Assembly (NCBI GenBank): GCA_911728435.2
Contig: OU452200.1
Span: 28,225,715 to 28,289,714 of the forward strand
Direction: 5' to 3'
DNA: 64,000 nucleotides
Source: Apoderus coryli
Taxonomy: Eukaryota; Arthropoda; Insecta; Coleoptera; Attelabidae
Position numbers and translations under genes: made by a program
Shown: piece by piece, positions 1-11,196 of the stretch
Position numbering within the stretch: the first letter of the stretch is position 1
How the letters are laid out: every line of letters starts with the position of its first letter
The notes under the pieces: model-generated
The model's database searches: none
What the model was told of the DNA's origin: nothing
Seen by the model: only the letters and a program-made list of their open reading frames with translations

Positions 1-654
1 TGAAGGAGTATAGCATTGTAAACGAGGGGCTCTCTGGAATATAGATGTACAGGGTGAGTCACGACACATGACACGAAGTTTTATACGAAAACATGACAAA
101 AAAAAAAGATTTTTGTTGCAGCGATATTATGTAGGTCCAGTAAGGATACATTTTTAAAATAAATGGAATGACCCATATTTTATCACAATTTTAAATTAAG
201 TATGAAAAATGAGATAGACTTTCGTAAGGGTTTCCTATTAGTATCTAAATACAGAGCGTTTTGATTTATTTTTATTTTTCTTAAATTGATTTGAGAGGCA
301 CCAAACGAAACTAATTTCGTCTAAACTGCTTCTGGATCTCGAAAGTAGACTGTTTCGTTGATTTAATTGTGAAAAATGCTAAACTGGGTCTTCAGATTCT
401 TCGCTTCTATAATTATCAACATTCAAACTATGTTTTCCTTACCTCAGCCTGTATATTTTAGTTCTATCATGCTACGAATTTAATGGTCTTCCAAAAAGTA
501 ACAATTTTATTTAACTAATAAATGTATTATGTAAACAAATTACTTAATGAATAATTTATCGTACAAGCATACTGAACAGGAACATAACTGACACGAGTCT
601 ATTGGGATTACCTACTCAATGTGCCTATGTAACCGTTTATTGGCTTCGGGCGTC
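1..654. other. AT-rich gene-free stretch
   Basis: No coding or RNA gene is seen. A TACAGGGTG motif near 48-56 resembles the outer end of many insect DNA-transposon repeats, but no matching partner end could be paired with it. Confidence 0.4.
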
Positions 655-1990
655 GTTACTAGTGCTTAGTTTATGAAAAAAAAAAAACGATATGAAGGAA
701 TTTTTAATATTTCGTATATTATGGGAGATATTGAGATTAAAAAAAAGGAAGCAACTCTAGAATCGATTTTGATTTGCATTTTTTCTGATAAAAAGTAAGT
801 CGGACATTTTGTTACTCAAATTATCATATTATACATAATATTGCAATAAACTCCCTAACCCACTCATAAAAAATTATAACCAAAAATATATTAAGTAACA
901 ATTTTGGTCCTTCGAAAATTAGCATTTTTTAAATGAGAATGTAGCAAAAGATTTAAGAAGTATTTTTAGGTTCTAAGGTTTTCGAACATTTGTCGTAAAA
1001 TCTTTTTTAGACCAATACGCCAAAACAGGTTTTTACTTTTTCTTCACAAACTCTCTATTAATCCGTATAAAAGATGATTAGGATGCAATATTTTAACGCT
1101 TAATTTATAGCAATACTGTAAAAATAATTTTGGCCAATTAAATGTCTTTATTTACCTAAAAGTCAACATTTTACAAATAATTATCGAAAAGTTTGGATCA
1201 AAATTAACTAAGTATTAATTATTTTATAATTTTCATTTAATTTCCTTTGTGGAATTCTTGGGATTTTAGGTTCGTAAAACACCTTTTGTTGAGATAAATT
1301 ATGTATTTGATGTCAAACTTATCTGGTGGTACAACGTTTTGGCGAACGCCTTTTTCAGATATTATTTTAATGACTCCGTAGAGTGCTTTTTTTTATTTAT
1401 AGATCTTGTCTTACAAATTTATCAATATTTAGTACATAAATAGTGTTTTAATGAAACTTGAAAAAATATTGTTATAGTAGAAATTAAAATTATTAAATAA
1501 ATTAAAAACTTTTAGATAATTATTAGTAAAATGTTGACTTTTAGTTAAATAAAGATATTAAATTATCACAATTTGGATTATTTTACCGTACTTATTGCTA
1601 TAAATTAACCGTTAAAATATTGCAACCCAAGAAACTTGTATACGGACTAATAGAGAGTTTATGGGGAAAAGTAAAAACTTGTTTCGGCATATCGGTGTAA
1701 AGATTTTACAACAAATGTCTTATAACATAAAAATACTTCTTAATCCCGTAGCTACATTATCAATTCAAAAATGCAAATTTTCAAGGGACAAAAATTGTTT
1801 ATAAATAATAAAATAAAAAAAAGTATGTCAGGGTGTAAATGTGAGTCAGTCAAAAAATAGCAAACTTACTTTGTATCACAAAAAATACAAATTAAAATGG
1901 CTTATTTCTTTTAAAATCTCAATATCTTCCAAACTTGACGTAATATCAAAAATTCGTTCAAATTGTTTTCTCTCCATAAACTAAACACTA
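655..1990. repeat. Long foldback element (about 500-bp inverted arms)
   Basis: The left arm (about 655-1215) reappears reverse-complemented at about 1495-1990. Landmarks pair in mirror order: the CTTAGTTTATG block near 667 with its complement near 1975, GAGATATTGAGAT near 723 with ATCTCAATATCT near 1915, AACTCTCTATTA near 1050 with TAATAGAGAGTT near 1650, and AAAGTCAACATTTTAC near 1159 with its complement near 1530. The arms are diverged by scattered substitutions and small indels. The AT-rich spacer has no ORF. The class is not identified; a non-autonomous foldback DNA element is the simplest reading. Confidence 0.75.
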
Positions 1991-2033
1991 ATATACTGTA
2001 CCTCCAACATAACTAGAAGTTCAATTCACAAAT

Positions 2034-2293
2034 GTCATCATTGTAATTTTTTTAAAATGCAATGTTTCGGCAATTGATTTTCGCCTTCTTCAAACATCTG
2101 AAATTTTGTACAAAAATCACAAAACCTACATAATAATTTTTTTCCTTTTCATTACCTACAATTTCTATATTTATACATTATTATTATATACATATATAGA
2201 TTTTTAAAATGCAACGTTAAAAACTTCCAGATGTTTGAAGAAGGCAAAAATCAATCGCCGAAGCGTTGCATTTTAAAAAAATTACAATAATGA
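2034..2293. repeat. Small inverted repeat with hammerhead relics (PLE-derived)
   Basis: Arms at about 2034-2101 and 2226-2293 are inverted copies. Each contains a decayed hammerhead-like core: on the minus strand in the left arm and the plus strand in the right arm one reads UUGAAGA, a stem-II-like GGC...GCC, then GAAAC or GAAGC. C3 of the catalytic core is U, so activity is not expected. The pattern matches the better preserved hammerhead foldbacks elsewhere in the window. Confidence 0.55.
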
Positions 2294-3224
2294 CAACTGA
2301 AATAAAACATTTTCAGTAAAAAAAATGGTTTAATTGTATTTATGAGAACCCACTATACCCGAGACTATACCCAAAGAATATATTTCGGAACGTTCAAACT
2401 AAAGGTTCAAGATTACCAAAAAAAAAATGCTCAGTTGCTGAGTTTCAATTAAAAGTAAATTACAAACATTTTTTTGTAATTTTTTCTTTTAATTCGGCGC
2501 AAATATTAATCTAGTTAATAAAAACACAATAAAAATTAAAATGCAAAGGTAATTTTGAAAATAATTGCAACGTTGCACAACCGTTAAGCAGTGTTAGGTA
2601 TAATAATTTGTCACATTTTGAAAATTTTAAATTACATTACATAACAATTTTTAATAATTTTTGGAAGATTTTAAAAATCCGATTACGCTTTTTTTTAGAA
2701 AAAAGTGCATCAGACGGCTGGCGTAGTACATGGATAAAAAACTAGAATACAAACAACTTTTCCTTTGACATTTTAGTTAGTAGTTATATTCCTGGATTCG
2801 ATGTTTATGAGGATTTTCGCATTGCACAAAACGACACTTAATTGTTTAACTACTTACGTATTATACCTATATAAAAAAGATGACCTATTAAATGGTATGA
2901 CTCATTTTCTAACATTACGTAGGCAATTTACTTACTACAAATTTGGAAGTAAAACTATTCCTTTACACCAAGAAATGCAGGTCACATACATATCAATTGT
3001 ACGTGCTCTCTTATGTGGTATCAAATAGAATTCGTCATGACATCAAGATTAAACAACATACAGGCATCATGTAGAAAATATAACAACGCATTAATGAAGT
3101 CGGAACAAAATACATAATTAAATAGCATCACAAAGATTGATCTAATGTTTGGTCATCTAATGGTTAGGGATAACCATATACGGTAAATTTTCATCTTTGT
3201 TAACTTACTTACATATTTATTTGG
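2294..3224. other. AT-rich stretch without recognisable features
   Basis: One 75-codon ORF (2801-3028) has no recognisable motif and AT-biased composition like its surroundings. It is not called a gene. Confidence 0.4.
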
Positions 3225-3483
3225 TTTAGGGCGGGTTTAATAATGTCCTGATAAAGTTTCCGATAGAACTATATTGATGATAGTGTTAAAACTGCGTTTA
3301 TCAATATGCTGATTAGACTATCTGAAGGATAAATTGGACATATCAGCAGGATAAGTTATCAGCACAAAATAGGTCCAGATAAGCGAGTTGCCAGCGACTT
3401 AACCTATATTTCTTTGGTATTTTTTTGTTTGATTACTGTGTTTTGAATGGTTTTCGTTCTCTTTGGCTTTCAGGAAATAAATT

Positions 3484-3693
3484 ATGGCCGTTTTCTTCGA
3501 TATTAACATTTTCTCTGATGACTCTTCTGATGAAACAATTGAAGATCACATCAATATTGTTCACAGACGGCCTAGAGTATTTCAAGATCGTCCAAATCAT
3601 ATGAACTATTGGGATGATTATGATTTTTTTAATGGGTTTCGTCTAACAAAGGAATCTGTTCAACTTGTTCTTGGGCAACTTCAGGAACAAATC
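3484..3693 (+). pseudogene. Harbinger transposase N-terminal fragment
   Basis: An ATG at 3484 opens about 70 codons with an acidic start and the segment YDFFNGFRLTKESVQLVLGQL, which resembles the F-R-F-R-L-S-K-x-x-V-x-x-L signature of PIF/Harbinger (HARBI1-like) transposases. The reading frame then runs without a stop into LINE-derived sequence, giving a 202-codon chimeric ORF to 4092. The fusion is an insertion artefact rather than a domesticated gene: the family's conserved continuation resumes only after 4440. Confidence 0.65.
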
Positions 3694-4425
3694 GTTCTTA
3701 TAACATTATGCATTCAGAACTGTTGTGCTAGATTTGTAAAGGGTCTTAGAAAGTATGATCGCGTGTCCCAGGTAATCCATGATATGGGCTGGCTGAGAAT
3801 GGAGGATCGTCGCCTTCTGCATCTTGGGAATTTTGTTATTCATATAACGTTTGATTCCGATGCTCCTTCTGATATTAGAGAAAAGCTTGTACCTAGGACG
3901 GATATTCATGATATAGATGTTCGACACATTGACCGCCTTATCTTACCACATCATCGCACATCGCTTTTTCAGAGGGGTTTTACATACAACGCTATAAAGC
4001 TCTATAATACTATTCCTAAGGGGTTCCGGATATTGAGTCCAGCTAAGTTTAAGATTAATTTTAAGAGATACCTTCTTAATCGATACCATTAATTGATTCT
4101 CTTTCTTATTATTTCACTTTTATTCCTTTTAAATTTATAGTATAGAGAGTGGAATCGTGCAATCACAGGTGATCTTTTTTTAATTTTTTTTATTTCGCAC
4201 ACGGTGATTTATAGATAGGCAAATGATATAGACGAATAGTGTTAATTTTTTGTATTTGTGTACTATTGTTTAACTCATGTTGGTTGGTATTTAGGGTTGA
4301 GTAGAGTAGCTCTAAGCTAGACTTCGCCCTATCTAGTGACTGTTTTAACTGTGTTATATGTAGGTATAGTGTTATGATATTGTTACTTTCAAAAATAAAG
4401 ACGATTTATTATTATTATTATTATA
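3694..4425 (+). mobile_element. 5'-truncated LINE 3' end inserted in Harbinger
   Basis: Codons up to 4092 read as the C-terminal tail of an insect non-LTR retrotransposon ORF2 (IQNCCARF, GLRKYD, a PRTDIHDIDVRHID block and FKINFKRYLL). A roughly 330-bp 3' UTR follows and ends with AATAAAG and a (TTA)n tail at about 4408-4425. The UTR word GCTAGACTTCGCC is shared with the minus-strand LINE at 10.3-11.8 kb, so both belong to related families. The 5' truncation point is estimated from where Harbinger homology stops. Confidence 0.75.
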
Positions 4426-4572
4426 ATTTTTCAAACTAAGTATTGATGCACTTGAAAATTTACGCCTTTTGTACGAATTTTATCTTTCTCGTTGAACAGT
4501 ACCAGGACAAATTTTTTAAGAAAGTTCTAAATATAAAAAACATTACAATTACTTTAGAAGTAGAATTTTTTT

Positions 4573-5080
4573 TTATGGAATTTTCCAGTAAGCCCACTAC
4601 AACAGTTTTTGCTTTGTCTACGATTTTACGCCTCGGGGGATTTCATGATACCTATAGGAGATCACGCAGGAGTGCATAAATTGACTGTGTCAAGTATTGT
4701 AAGAAGAGTTACTAGAGCAATTTGTGGCATAAAAAATTATTTTGTTCTTTGCCGATTGAAACGGAAGAAATACTATCTATCTAGCAAGGGCTTTTTGGTA
4801 TTGCTGGGTTACCGAGAGTTTTATTGCTTCTAGATGGCCCACATGTCAAAATACAAAGCCCTGGAGGGGATCACGCTGAATACTTCCGAAATAGAAAAGA
4901 TATTTTGCCTTGAGGCTAGGGGCAGATCGCGAGTTTCCCTTATTTTATAAATTAAATTCCACACCAACCTTCCCAAGCCTCATTTTTCACTTTCCAGGAG
5001 AGTGCGTCCGTTTTTTTTATTCGATTATGTTGCTAAATTTTTTAATTAACTTACATAGCAGATCTGTATCCGAGGTCGTA
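4573..5080 (+). pseudogene. Harbinger transposase HTH/DDE fragment
   Basis: In one frame from about 4600, LCLRFYASGDFMIPIGDHAG is followed by VHKLTVSSIVRRVTRAI, a strong match to the PIF/Harbinger block L-R-F-Y-A-x-G-x-F...G...S-T-V-S-x-I-x-x-R-V. After a frameshift near 4810 come DGPHVKIQSPGGDHAEYFRN and RK, the catalytic I-D-x-T-H-V-x-I...F-x-N-R-K region, with the usual C-T of 'DCTH' changed to G-P. Stops and frameshifts make it non-functional. Confidence 0.75.
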
Positions 5081-5439
5081 AAATTTGAAGACCGATTTTT
5101 GCTTTTTCAAGGTCTTTGGTCATGGTTCACTTAAAAGGGGCACAAGGGCAAAACAAATCAAACTAAAAATAAGGTTCACAAAGACAAAATATAAACAAAA
5201 ATACAAAACGCGTTGTTGCTAAGTTGTGTTTCGGCTGATAGATATCAGAAGGATAAATTTCGTTTAATAAACAGATATAAATTTATCAATACCTTTACCC
5301 GAGAGATAAAAGTTATCCTCCTGGTAGCTATTAGAGGGTTTATCAGCACATTATTAAACCGGCCCTAAATGCGATTATGTTATGTAGTACGGATCTGTAT
5401 TAATTTTATTCCATATACCTACCCCTAAATTTTTTTTTA

Positions 5440-5505
5440 AAAGGGTCCGTTCGACATAAGTCCCCGGTTTCACTTCAGCTTCATAGGCTTATTTTGTGAA
5501 AAGCC
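5440..5505 (+). repeat. Dispersed repeat shared with 46711-46775
   Basis: The run TTCGAC, AAGTCCCCGGTTTCACT, CAGC and TCAT occurs here and again in intron 8 of the ACE gene, with the same order and orientation. The element class is unknown. Confidence 0.6.
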
Positions 5506-5689
5506 CCCGTACTCCGCTAAATATCTGTTTATCTTTAATATATGGGCAACGTGTAAAGTAGTTTTCAATTAAAAAAAACTGTCAGAGTATAAAAATTGAC
5601 ATTTTTTGACAGTTATAGAAAAATCTGTTAATTGTGTATTCATTTTAATTTGTCAGGTCTGGGTTTTATTTGTGTTATATTTATGTATT

Positions 5690-5830
5690 TTTGCATCTAA
5701 AATTTGTCTCTGCTATATAATTTTAATTGTATCGTTACGTTAGTTTATTGGAAATAATGAAAATCATACAATTATAATAATAATAATGAGTAAAATTCTG
5801 TTTCGTTACGCAAGTCATATATTTTTGACA
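5690..5830 (+). repeat. Tail of tRNA-derived dispersed repeat
   Basis: The block GTTACGTTAGTTTATTG, an AATAATGAAAATCATACAAT run, (TAA)n and CTGTTTCGTTACGCAAGTCA match the region downstream of the tRNA-like head at 18.6 kb and, inverted, at 19.3 kb. Only the downstream part is present here. Confidence 0.6.
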
Positions 5831-6465
5831 ATTCCACTGATGTATAATAATTCCCATTTGTAAGTACAAAAATCGCAGTTTACTATCGGCTAAAAGGAAG
5901 GAACAGAAATGCAAAAATATCGGATAAATTATGTTACCCTAGCAACGTTAGCATTTATTGTTTGTAACAGATCTCCGAGCTTCGGATAATGAATTAGACA
6001 CAGTGTCAACAACACCCATGTCAATGTCATCAACAAAATCTGCATCACTAAAGGAGCAAATATCTACTGAACCAATTGTATATAATAATTGTATTTTTAA
6101 CAATTCATCTTCTTATTGTTCTTTCAGTTTGTTAAATAAGCTTTAATTGAATTGTGTTTTCTATTTATGGAATTGTCTTACCAAATACCACGTGAACTCA
6201 GATCTAGCAGGTTATTTTTACGATGGTTTTCTCATACTTACTTTCATATAAGTAAGTAATTTAACAGCTCTCGTTAAATTGCCAATGAAAGTAAGTATTC
6301 GAAATTAATCGCAAAAAATATCCGGCTACATCTGAGCTCTTGTGGTATTACCCCCAATTATATTATATCATGTCGGGAAAGTTTTGGGGCGATACAACCG
6401 ATTTTATTAATATATTATAATCTTGTCGGGAAAATTCATATGAGTAGGAAATGGTATTTCATGTG

Positions 6466-6943
6466 AGTTTCACACTATACATTCTACAACTGTTTTAATG
6501 CTTTTGAATAAATTAATCATAATTTTTAGGAAAATATTTGTTTTTCGAAACTTATCTATATGCGCCCTGTTGGCGTAAACCTAAATACGATGAGTTAGAA
6601 GTATTAAATTGACTAGGTGGTGTTAAACTATATTCACTATCACTGTTTTTCATTATATAAATAGCATTGAAACCTTCGAAATTAGCGAAATAATTATAAT
6701 TATATTATTAATTATAAATAAACTGTCAATTTGGTTTGTCTGTATTGTCGGCGTTGCTATAATGATTTTTCATAACCGATGCTACTTTTGTCATTACCAG
6801 GAAATTTCACCGTGCATTTTTAAATATTTCCTACTAGTAGCCCAAAAACCAGTGGGAAATGAAAAACAGCATTACAATCTACTACATTTTCAAATTATGA
6901 ACATATAATAAAGGCATTTAAAGACAATCGTAGAAAAATGTCA
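6466..6943 (-). mobile_element. MITE-like element, copy 1 (TTCTACGACTGT ends)
   Basis: The segment between CATTCTACAACTGTTTTAATG (left) and GACAATCGTAGAAA (right) is the reverse complement of 14172-14650. Shared landmarks include GACTAGGTGGTGTTAAACTA, CACTATCACTGTTT and GTCATTACCAGGAAATTTC. There is no coding capacity. Confidence 0.7.
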
Positions 6944-7983
6944 ACAAACATAAGAATAATTATTATCTATTAGTACCTAATTAATTAATCAAGACGTACC
7001 TAGATTCGCATACATTAGAAATGACCTTCCAAGATCAAATAAATATCCGTAATATGAGTGTTACTTGTATCGTCACATGATACTTAGCCGCGAAGCATAT
7101 TCGCATTGAAAAAACAAACAACCTACCTAAATAGGTAGACAAACACACGTAGGTATGGTTCAAAATAGTTAGTTAATCATTGAAATGAAGAGTAAGTAGC
7201 ATACCTGAGCTTTTGTTAATATTGAATATGACACCCGCAATCTCGGACTTAAAAGTTGAGGAGCAGAAGTAAGAAACTACCTATTTGCCGAAAAATGAGA
7301 TTACCATCAACTCTATATCAAATCAAACGCAAAGTGCCGGGTTTCTAAATTCCGTACACAATCAGGCATGTAGATGGCGGTTTCTGTAAGTGGTTGGTCG
7401 TTTCCGCACATGAAAGGAGTCAACTGCCGTAGTACAACATTGTTGTGTTTTGCATTCATTTTGTTTAGATTCTTCCGGAATATATCGATCGTAGCAGACG
7501 ACTGTAGATTATTTTAGGTAAACTTCAGAATGAATTCAGGACGTTGCAAAAATTTCGAGTTGGAGGTGCACCATCGAAAGGCGGAAACGGCTACCGCGCT
7601 TATGAAAAAAGACATTGTATCGTCACAAGTACCAGAAAGCAACGCGAGTGTATTCTGAGTGGCTTTAGAACAAGTCATGTTCGTTGCTACTTTGACCCAC
7701 TCCAACATGTTTTATTTGAGCCAACTTGACACTCTTGAGCATAGGTATCTTCTCAGTGGTCATAGTTTCCTTCAAAGCGACAGGGATTTCGCCTTGATCG
7801 AGAAGAAAATGAAAGTGCGCTCTGATGGTACCTGACAACTTATTAGCTCATTAAATAAGTCCGTAGGATGACATATAGATGGCGTTACTAGAATTTTTTC
7901 CATATGATTTTTATTTAGCACTAACCTTCAAACGATACGTGAATAAATTTGACAGCAATCTGACTATTGATTCGTGAGTTATA

Positions 7984-8350
7984 GCATTTTGTGTGAAGCA
8001 ACGTTTGTTTTTGAAAAAAAAAATGGAAAAAGTTAATTACGAGTTTTGTTAGACCATTGCTTTTTGATGACAAAAAATACAGTGGAAACCAAACAATGGC
8101 TTGATAAACATTTTCCTAACTCTGCCCCATCGAGACAAATGGTAGAGAAGTGGATTGCTGAATTTAAACGTGGTCATACCAGCTCAAATGATGCAGAGCG
8201 CAGTGGACGCTCAAATGTGGCTGTTATTCCAGAAAACGTCGAAAAAATTCACAAATTGGTTATGAACGATCGCAAATTAAAGGTGCACGAGCTAGCTGAC
8301 CACCACCATTTTACACGAACATTTCCTACGGACGTATTGAATGATGTAAC
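7984..8350 (+). pseudogene. Mariner transposase N-terminus, truncated
   Basis: The reading starts near the ATG at 8023 in one frame and passes through a disrupted stretch into VETKQWLDKHFPNSAPSRQM, a WIAEFKRGHTSSNDAERSGR segment and NVEKIHKLVMNDRKLKVHEL. This is the paired helix-turn-helix N-terminus of a mariner transposase. It diverges after HELAD at about 8300, and the catalytic DD34D domain is absent. A second mariner begins 10 bp after the last visible homology, which suggests the insertion or later deletion removed the 3' part. Confidence 0.75.
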
Positions 8351-8361
8351 ATGATGTAATA

Positions 8362-9473
8362 CGAGGGTTGCCTTTTATATTTCGGGATTTGGCAACCCTG
8401 GTGTTGCAATCTAGCAACTGACAGCTCTCTCGTACAGTTGGACATTTTTGAGGTTATACGTACTCACAACGTTTTGACATACGAGCGCTATTTGTGTTGT
8501 TTACAGTAACTTAAAAGATTCATCTCGACCCAAAAATGGAATTAAATCGTGAACATTTTCGTGCGATTATTTTTTGCAACTTTCGACGTGGATTGACTCA
8601 GCAACAGTGCATAATGAACTTAAGTCAATTTTTGGCGATGAAGCTCCATCAAGGACCAGTATTTATCGATGGTATGGTGAAATCAATCGTGGTCGTGGTT
8701 CACTCCAAGACGAATTTCGTTAAGGTCGTCCAAAATCAGTTGTTTTACCGAAAACTATTGATGCTGTGCGCGAACTGATATTGCAAGATCGTCATGTGAC
8801 CTATCAAGAGATTGAAACAACCTTAGCAAACTTGCATGAGTGGGACCAGCATACATTCAATATTGCATAAACATTTGGCTGTCAAAAAAAAAAATGTTCG
8901 GGTTGGATCCCACACAATTTGTCAATCGCTCAAAAAAAGGCTCGTGTCGATTGGTCGAAAGAAATGCTCAAAAAATACGATCGCGGAGCTTCGAAACACG
9001 CCTGTGACATCGTGACAGGTGACAAATCGTGGATTTACGCGTATGAGCCCGAAAGTAAACAGCAGTCGACTGTATGGGTGTTTCAAGATGAGCCAAATCC
9101 AACAAAGGTTGTTCGCACACGAAGCACTTCCAAGCAAATTGTCGCCTGTTTTTTCGGAAAAACTGGACATGTCGCAACAGTACCACTAGAACAACGCAGA
9201 ACAGTCAATTCTGAGTGGTACACAACCATTTGTTTGCCAGGTGTAACTGAGAGGTCAACGTTTTTCGACACCTGAAGAAGCGGTTGCTGCATTCAGAATT
9301 CATGTTTTGGAGTTAGCTCAATCAGAGTGGCAAAAATGCTTCGACAATTGGTTCAAACGCATGCAGAAGTGTATAGATCTTCATGGGGAATATTTTGAAA
9401 AACAATAAAGTGATTTTCGATGATCAATATTTGTTTTTGTTCTCTAATCCCGAAATATAAAAGGCAACCCTCG
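8362..9473 (+). mobile_element. Mariner element, TA-flanked, internally deleted
   Basis: Both ends are intact. The left TIR CGAGGGTTGCCTTTTATATT and its right complement end at 9473, with TA target duplications at 8360-8361 and 9474-9475. The length of 1112 bp is somewhat short for a full mariner (about 1.3 kb), because the DNA around the second catalytic Asp is deleted. The same family is present inverted at 22367-24755. Confidence 0.9.
8536..9408 (+). pseudogene. Mariner transposase pseudogene
   Basis: The ATG at 8536 opens MELNREHFRAIIFCNFRRGL; a frameshift follows near 8615 and stops near 8720 and 8870. The central part is in frame: SIAQKKARVDWSKEMLKKYD, then the first catalytic Asp in GDKSWIYAYEPESKQQS (canonical GDESWI has E where K stands here) and FGKTGHVATVPLE. 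After TTICLPG, near 9240, roughly 200 bp encoding HHDNASxHT and SPDLAPND is missing. The reading resumes at QRFSTPEEAV and ends with EYFEKQ and a stop near 9408. It cannot encode active transposase. Confidence 0.9.
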
Positions 9474-10336
9474 TACTATCAAGTACACACACAGGCCGAT
9501 TTGAAATAGTAGATATATCAGAAAAAAATGTTTTGACGTACAAACGGCAGCTGATAATTTATTAAATCTTAAACAAGTTAATATTAGCAGATTCATACGA
9601 TTGAAAGTTGGTTTTTTATTTACTGCTGAATGTTTTTCCGACGTAGCACACTGGAGAGCACCTCAGATACTTAAAAGAGGAAACATCGTGGAATATCTGA
9701 AAAATTTCGCAATTAATCAGCTACCAGACATAAGTAAATAAGGTCGGAGACAACAAGAACAAAACATTTAATATCAATGATTCCTTATCTACAATCTACA
9801 ACATCATAAACACCAACAATTCTGCGCTAATTTAATTAAATAATGTACCTACTGGCACTTAGCCCGTTTCCAAGAAAACAAATTTTTATTTGATTTATTG
9901 TTTTCAAGTTTTATTTTTTGTTGTGATACCTATATTTAGGCGTAAAGCACTTAATATGTTGGATAATTATTTGGAAATAAAAAGTCAGTTGTTTTGGTAT
10001 GTGAAGGATTTTTTTTAATTTCTCTGTTTACCCATTTTGCAACTTAGCCCCTTAATTACTTTTGCTCCTCAATTGTTAAACGGAAACAGTTTAATTTAGG
10101 TAAGTATACACTTAGTCGCGTAAGTCTGTGTGAACCTCGGTGCGAGGTCACTCAGGTTCACCCTAGCTTAAACCTAGATATGAGTAGGGTAAGATTAGTT
10201 AATCTGCGGTACAAGCCAAAATTTATATGACACACCAGCTGAACATATAGGAAGTGAAGAACCAATAGCATTTTTCCACTGGTCAGGGAAATAATTGTTG
10301 CACCTATCCGACTCATGATAGACAAGTACGGACAGG
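9474..10336. other. AT-rich stretch without recognised gene
   Basis: No coherent coding signal or paired repeat is seen. The segment lies between a mariner and the 3' end of a minus-strand LINE. Confidence 0.4.
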
Positions 10337-10612
10337 AATAATAATAATAATATAATAATAAGGAACGTCTTTATTAGGCGAAGTCTAGCCAAATGGCCAT
10401 TCACACTTACCCTTTTTTAACAAAAATAACAAATTAAATTAAATTATAAAATAAAAATAATAATACTTAAAATTAAATTAAATTTAGTACATAAGTACGT
10501 ATAACAATATAGAAAATAGAAACAAAAATATTTAATATACTTAGATACATGAGGTATGATTTCAATCAAGACAACAATCAAAATAAAGAAAAGAACTAAG
10601 TATATTGTTGTA

Positions 10613-11185
10613 TTATCTGTTTGTCATTTTCAGTAGATTTCGGATGTTTAGGGCGTGGGCATTCTGGCGAAATATCAATTTATTGAAAAGGTAAGGAGGG
10701 GAACGATTTAAAATAACTCTAGATAGAAAAGTCAAAAACGAATACCTAAATAAATTCGTTATCTTCAACCAATTTAAGCTTGAGAAAGCCTCGGAAATGT
10801 GATCATATCTCCGGAGATTATGAATCAACCGACAACAAGAGTTTTGTATCTTTTGCAAGCGGTTCCTGGTAACAGCATCTAAACAAGGAAAATACACAAC
10901 AATGCAGTAGTTCAATCTTGATAGAACAAGACTTTCGCATAGGAATTTACGCATATTTTTTGTCAGAATACTCCTGTTAGCATACAATAATCGTAAAACA
11001 TTGAAGCACTGGCCAGTCACGCGGGAAGCATGATTAACAAATCTCAGGTTCTCATCCATAAGCAAACCCAAATTACGAATAGTCGCAACAAACTCAATAC
11101 TCTCTCCCTCAATGTTAAGCGACATATTTGCCTTGCTGAATGGTCTTTTGGTTTTAGAGCAAAATATGATTGCCTTTGATTTCAA
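10613..11185 (-). pseudogene. LINE ORF2 C-terminal region
   Basis: 190 codons read IEFVATIRNLGLLMDENLRF (the 'lGv.ld.nL' block after RT), then RVTGQCFNVLRLLYANRSIL, VLSRLNYCIVVY, RLQKIQNSCCRLI and HISEAFSSLNWL. This is the thumb and C-terminal domain of Jockey/CR1-type reverse transcriptases. It is separated from the RT core by a frameshift at about 11290 and a short gap. Confidence 0.8.
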
Positions 11186-11196
11186 AGGATTTAGCT

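Larger units (their letters stand above)
3225..5369 (+). mobile_element. PIF/Harbinger DNA transposon, decayed, with LINE insertion
   Basis: Terminal inverted repeats pair: TTTAGGGCGGGTTTAATAAT at the left end (3225) and its complement, ending CCGGCCCTAAA, at the right end (5369). Sub-terminal GATAAA/TTTATC blocks also mirror each other. Inside are Harbinger-type transposase pieces: an N-terminal part at 3484-3693 and a helix-turn-helix/DDE part from about 4573. A LINE 3' fragment sits between them. The expected 3-bp target duplication is not clear because the flanks have diverged. Confidence 0.75.

Noticed and set aside
3484..4092. Novel 202-residue host protein
   Set aside because: The two halves belong to different transposon families; the junction is a LINE insertion inside Harbinger.
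7514..7729. Overlapping ORFs on both strands near 7.6 kb
   Set aside because: Neither translation matches a known family, and overlap of two short frames is common by chance.
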